Assembly: GCA_048498515.1 (NCBI GenBank)
Contig: JBEHXV010000019.1
Span: forward strand, 35,994 to 99,993
Reading direction: 5' to 3'
Length of the DNA: 64,000 nt
DNA from: UBA4416 sp048498515
GTDB taxonomy: Bacteria; Bacteroidota; Bacteroidia; B-17B0; Aurantibacillaceae
Below the pieces are notes generated by a model. The model saw only the letters and a program-made list of their open reading frames with translations, was not told where the DNA came from and ran no database searches. Position 1 is the first letter of the stretch; each line of letters starts with the position of its first letter. The position numbers and the translations under genes were made by a program. Positions 63,639 to 64,000 of the stretch are shown in pieces.

Positions 63639-63812
63639 TCGTTAGTTTTTTAAGTTAATAGATTAGTTCTTCTGCGTGTGTTTGAAAGGATAGTCCAGCT
63701 TATAAAGAAAGAAGAACGAAGGTTGAGATTAAGCTGGTGTGTACACAAGGGCGGGAAATTTGGGGTTTACTTTTTCCTTGAAAAATAAATCAGTGCGGGG
63801 CCATCTAGGTTA
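63639..63812. other. Intergenic gap upstream of the subtilase gene
   Basis: The 174 bases between the subtilase start and the partial frame at the right end contain A+T-rich sequence but no recognisable gene, terminator or good TAnnTTTG box. Confidence 0.4.
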
Positions 63813-64000
63813 TTATTCTTTTACACCTCCTTTGTTTACAGGCTGTACGCTGCCACTGCTTATCAGAGCGCACAAAGTTTCTTTATAGGGCTTCATAAGC
63901 GTTGAATTGCGCACTGCATCGTTGTCAAATAGTACGTGGACGATCTCTCCGGCAGCCGGTGTTCGAGAGGTCGGTGACGAGCATGTGGTCGAGCGTGCCC
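63813..64000 (-). CDS. C-terminal fragment of an unidentified protein (truncated by window edge)
   Basis: A frame on the minus strand is open from the window edge to a TAA (complement of 63813-63815), about 62 codons. The readable end is GEIVHVLFDNDAVRNSTLMK followed by PYKETLCALISSG. The part nearest the edge is G+C rich and reads better in another frame (LDHMLVTDLSNTGC, with every third base G or C), which hints at a frameshift or a join. I do not recognise the protein. Confidence 0.3.
   Translation of the reverse strand, partial: ARSTTCSSPTSRTPAAGEIVHVLFDNDAVRNSTLMKPYKETLCALISSGSVQPVNKGGVKE

Overview
The window is a stretch of Bacteroidota chromosome. The signs are type IX secretion (T9SS) cargo with type A and type B sorting domains, PorP/SprF-family outer-membrane proteins, a GldA-type ABC ATPase, promoters of the TTTG-N19-TAnnTTTG type, almost no Shine-Dalgarno sequences, and a moderate G+C content. 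The order or genus cannot be named from the sequence alone.

Layout. 1-3.7 kb (minus strand): an RND efflux operon (TetR regulator, TolC-like channel, HlyD-type adaptor, RND pump cut by the window edge). 3.8-19.8 kb (plus): a tight five-gene surface operon. Two giant secreted proteins (1939 and 2034 aa) share one plan: an IgGFc-binding-like head, 13-14 Ig-like repeats of about 89 residues, three PKD domains and a type B C-terminal domain. Each is followed at once by a PorP/SprF-like protein, and the operon ends with a PorE-like TPR/propeller/CRD/OmpA protein. 19.8-25 kb: a small exported protein, rsgA, gldA, a YhcG/DUF1016 nuclease carrying an unusual palindrome pair, and an aldehyde dehydrogenase. 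25-38.6 kb: two glycine-zipper lipoproteins, an aldo/keto reductase, a GGNNDG-repeat T9SS protein beside an exported FGE-fold protein, a CoA-transferase, an EGF-repeat lipoprotein, an M43 metalloprotease, purT, a VOC protein and a membrane-anchored GNAT. 38.6-45.7 kb: a methyltransferase and the phenylacetyl-CoA epoxidase genes. paaE is divergent from paaABC-smORF-paaD; a histidine kinase and paaG follow. 45.8-47.1 kb: an Rrf2-type regulator with a probable Fe-S cluster between two paralogous small membrane proteins, with a shared upstream motif. 47.2-56.6 kb: a MORN-repeat protein, a lipoprotein, gamma-carbonic anhydrase, rpsU, xerC, hpf, a CrtI-like oxidoreductase, a glycosyltransferase and a GWxTD protein. 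56.7-64 kb: tRNA-Ser(TGA) with a large serine recombinase whose reading frame runs antisense through the tRNA, then a gene-poor degenerate stretch, a propeller-like lipoprotein and a subtilase with SBBP repeats. The last ~65 bases are conspicuously G+C rich.

How the parts fit. T9SS exports the adhesin-like proteins, the M43 and S8 proteases and the repeat protein. The PorP-like and PorE-like partners probably hold the type B proteins at the surface. The paa genes perform the ring-epoxidation and isomerisation steps of aerobic phenylacetate degradation. The tRNA-Ser/recombinase junction looks like one edge of an integrated element that probably continues beyond the right end. The best candidates for something undescribed are the duplicated adhesin-PorP module, the Rrf2/small-membrane-protein regulon, the GGNNDG-repeat/FGE-fold pair and the palindromes inside the YhcG gene.
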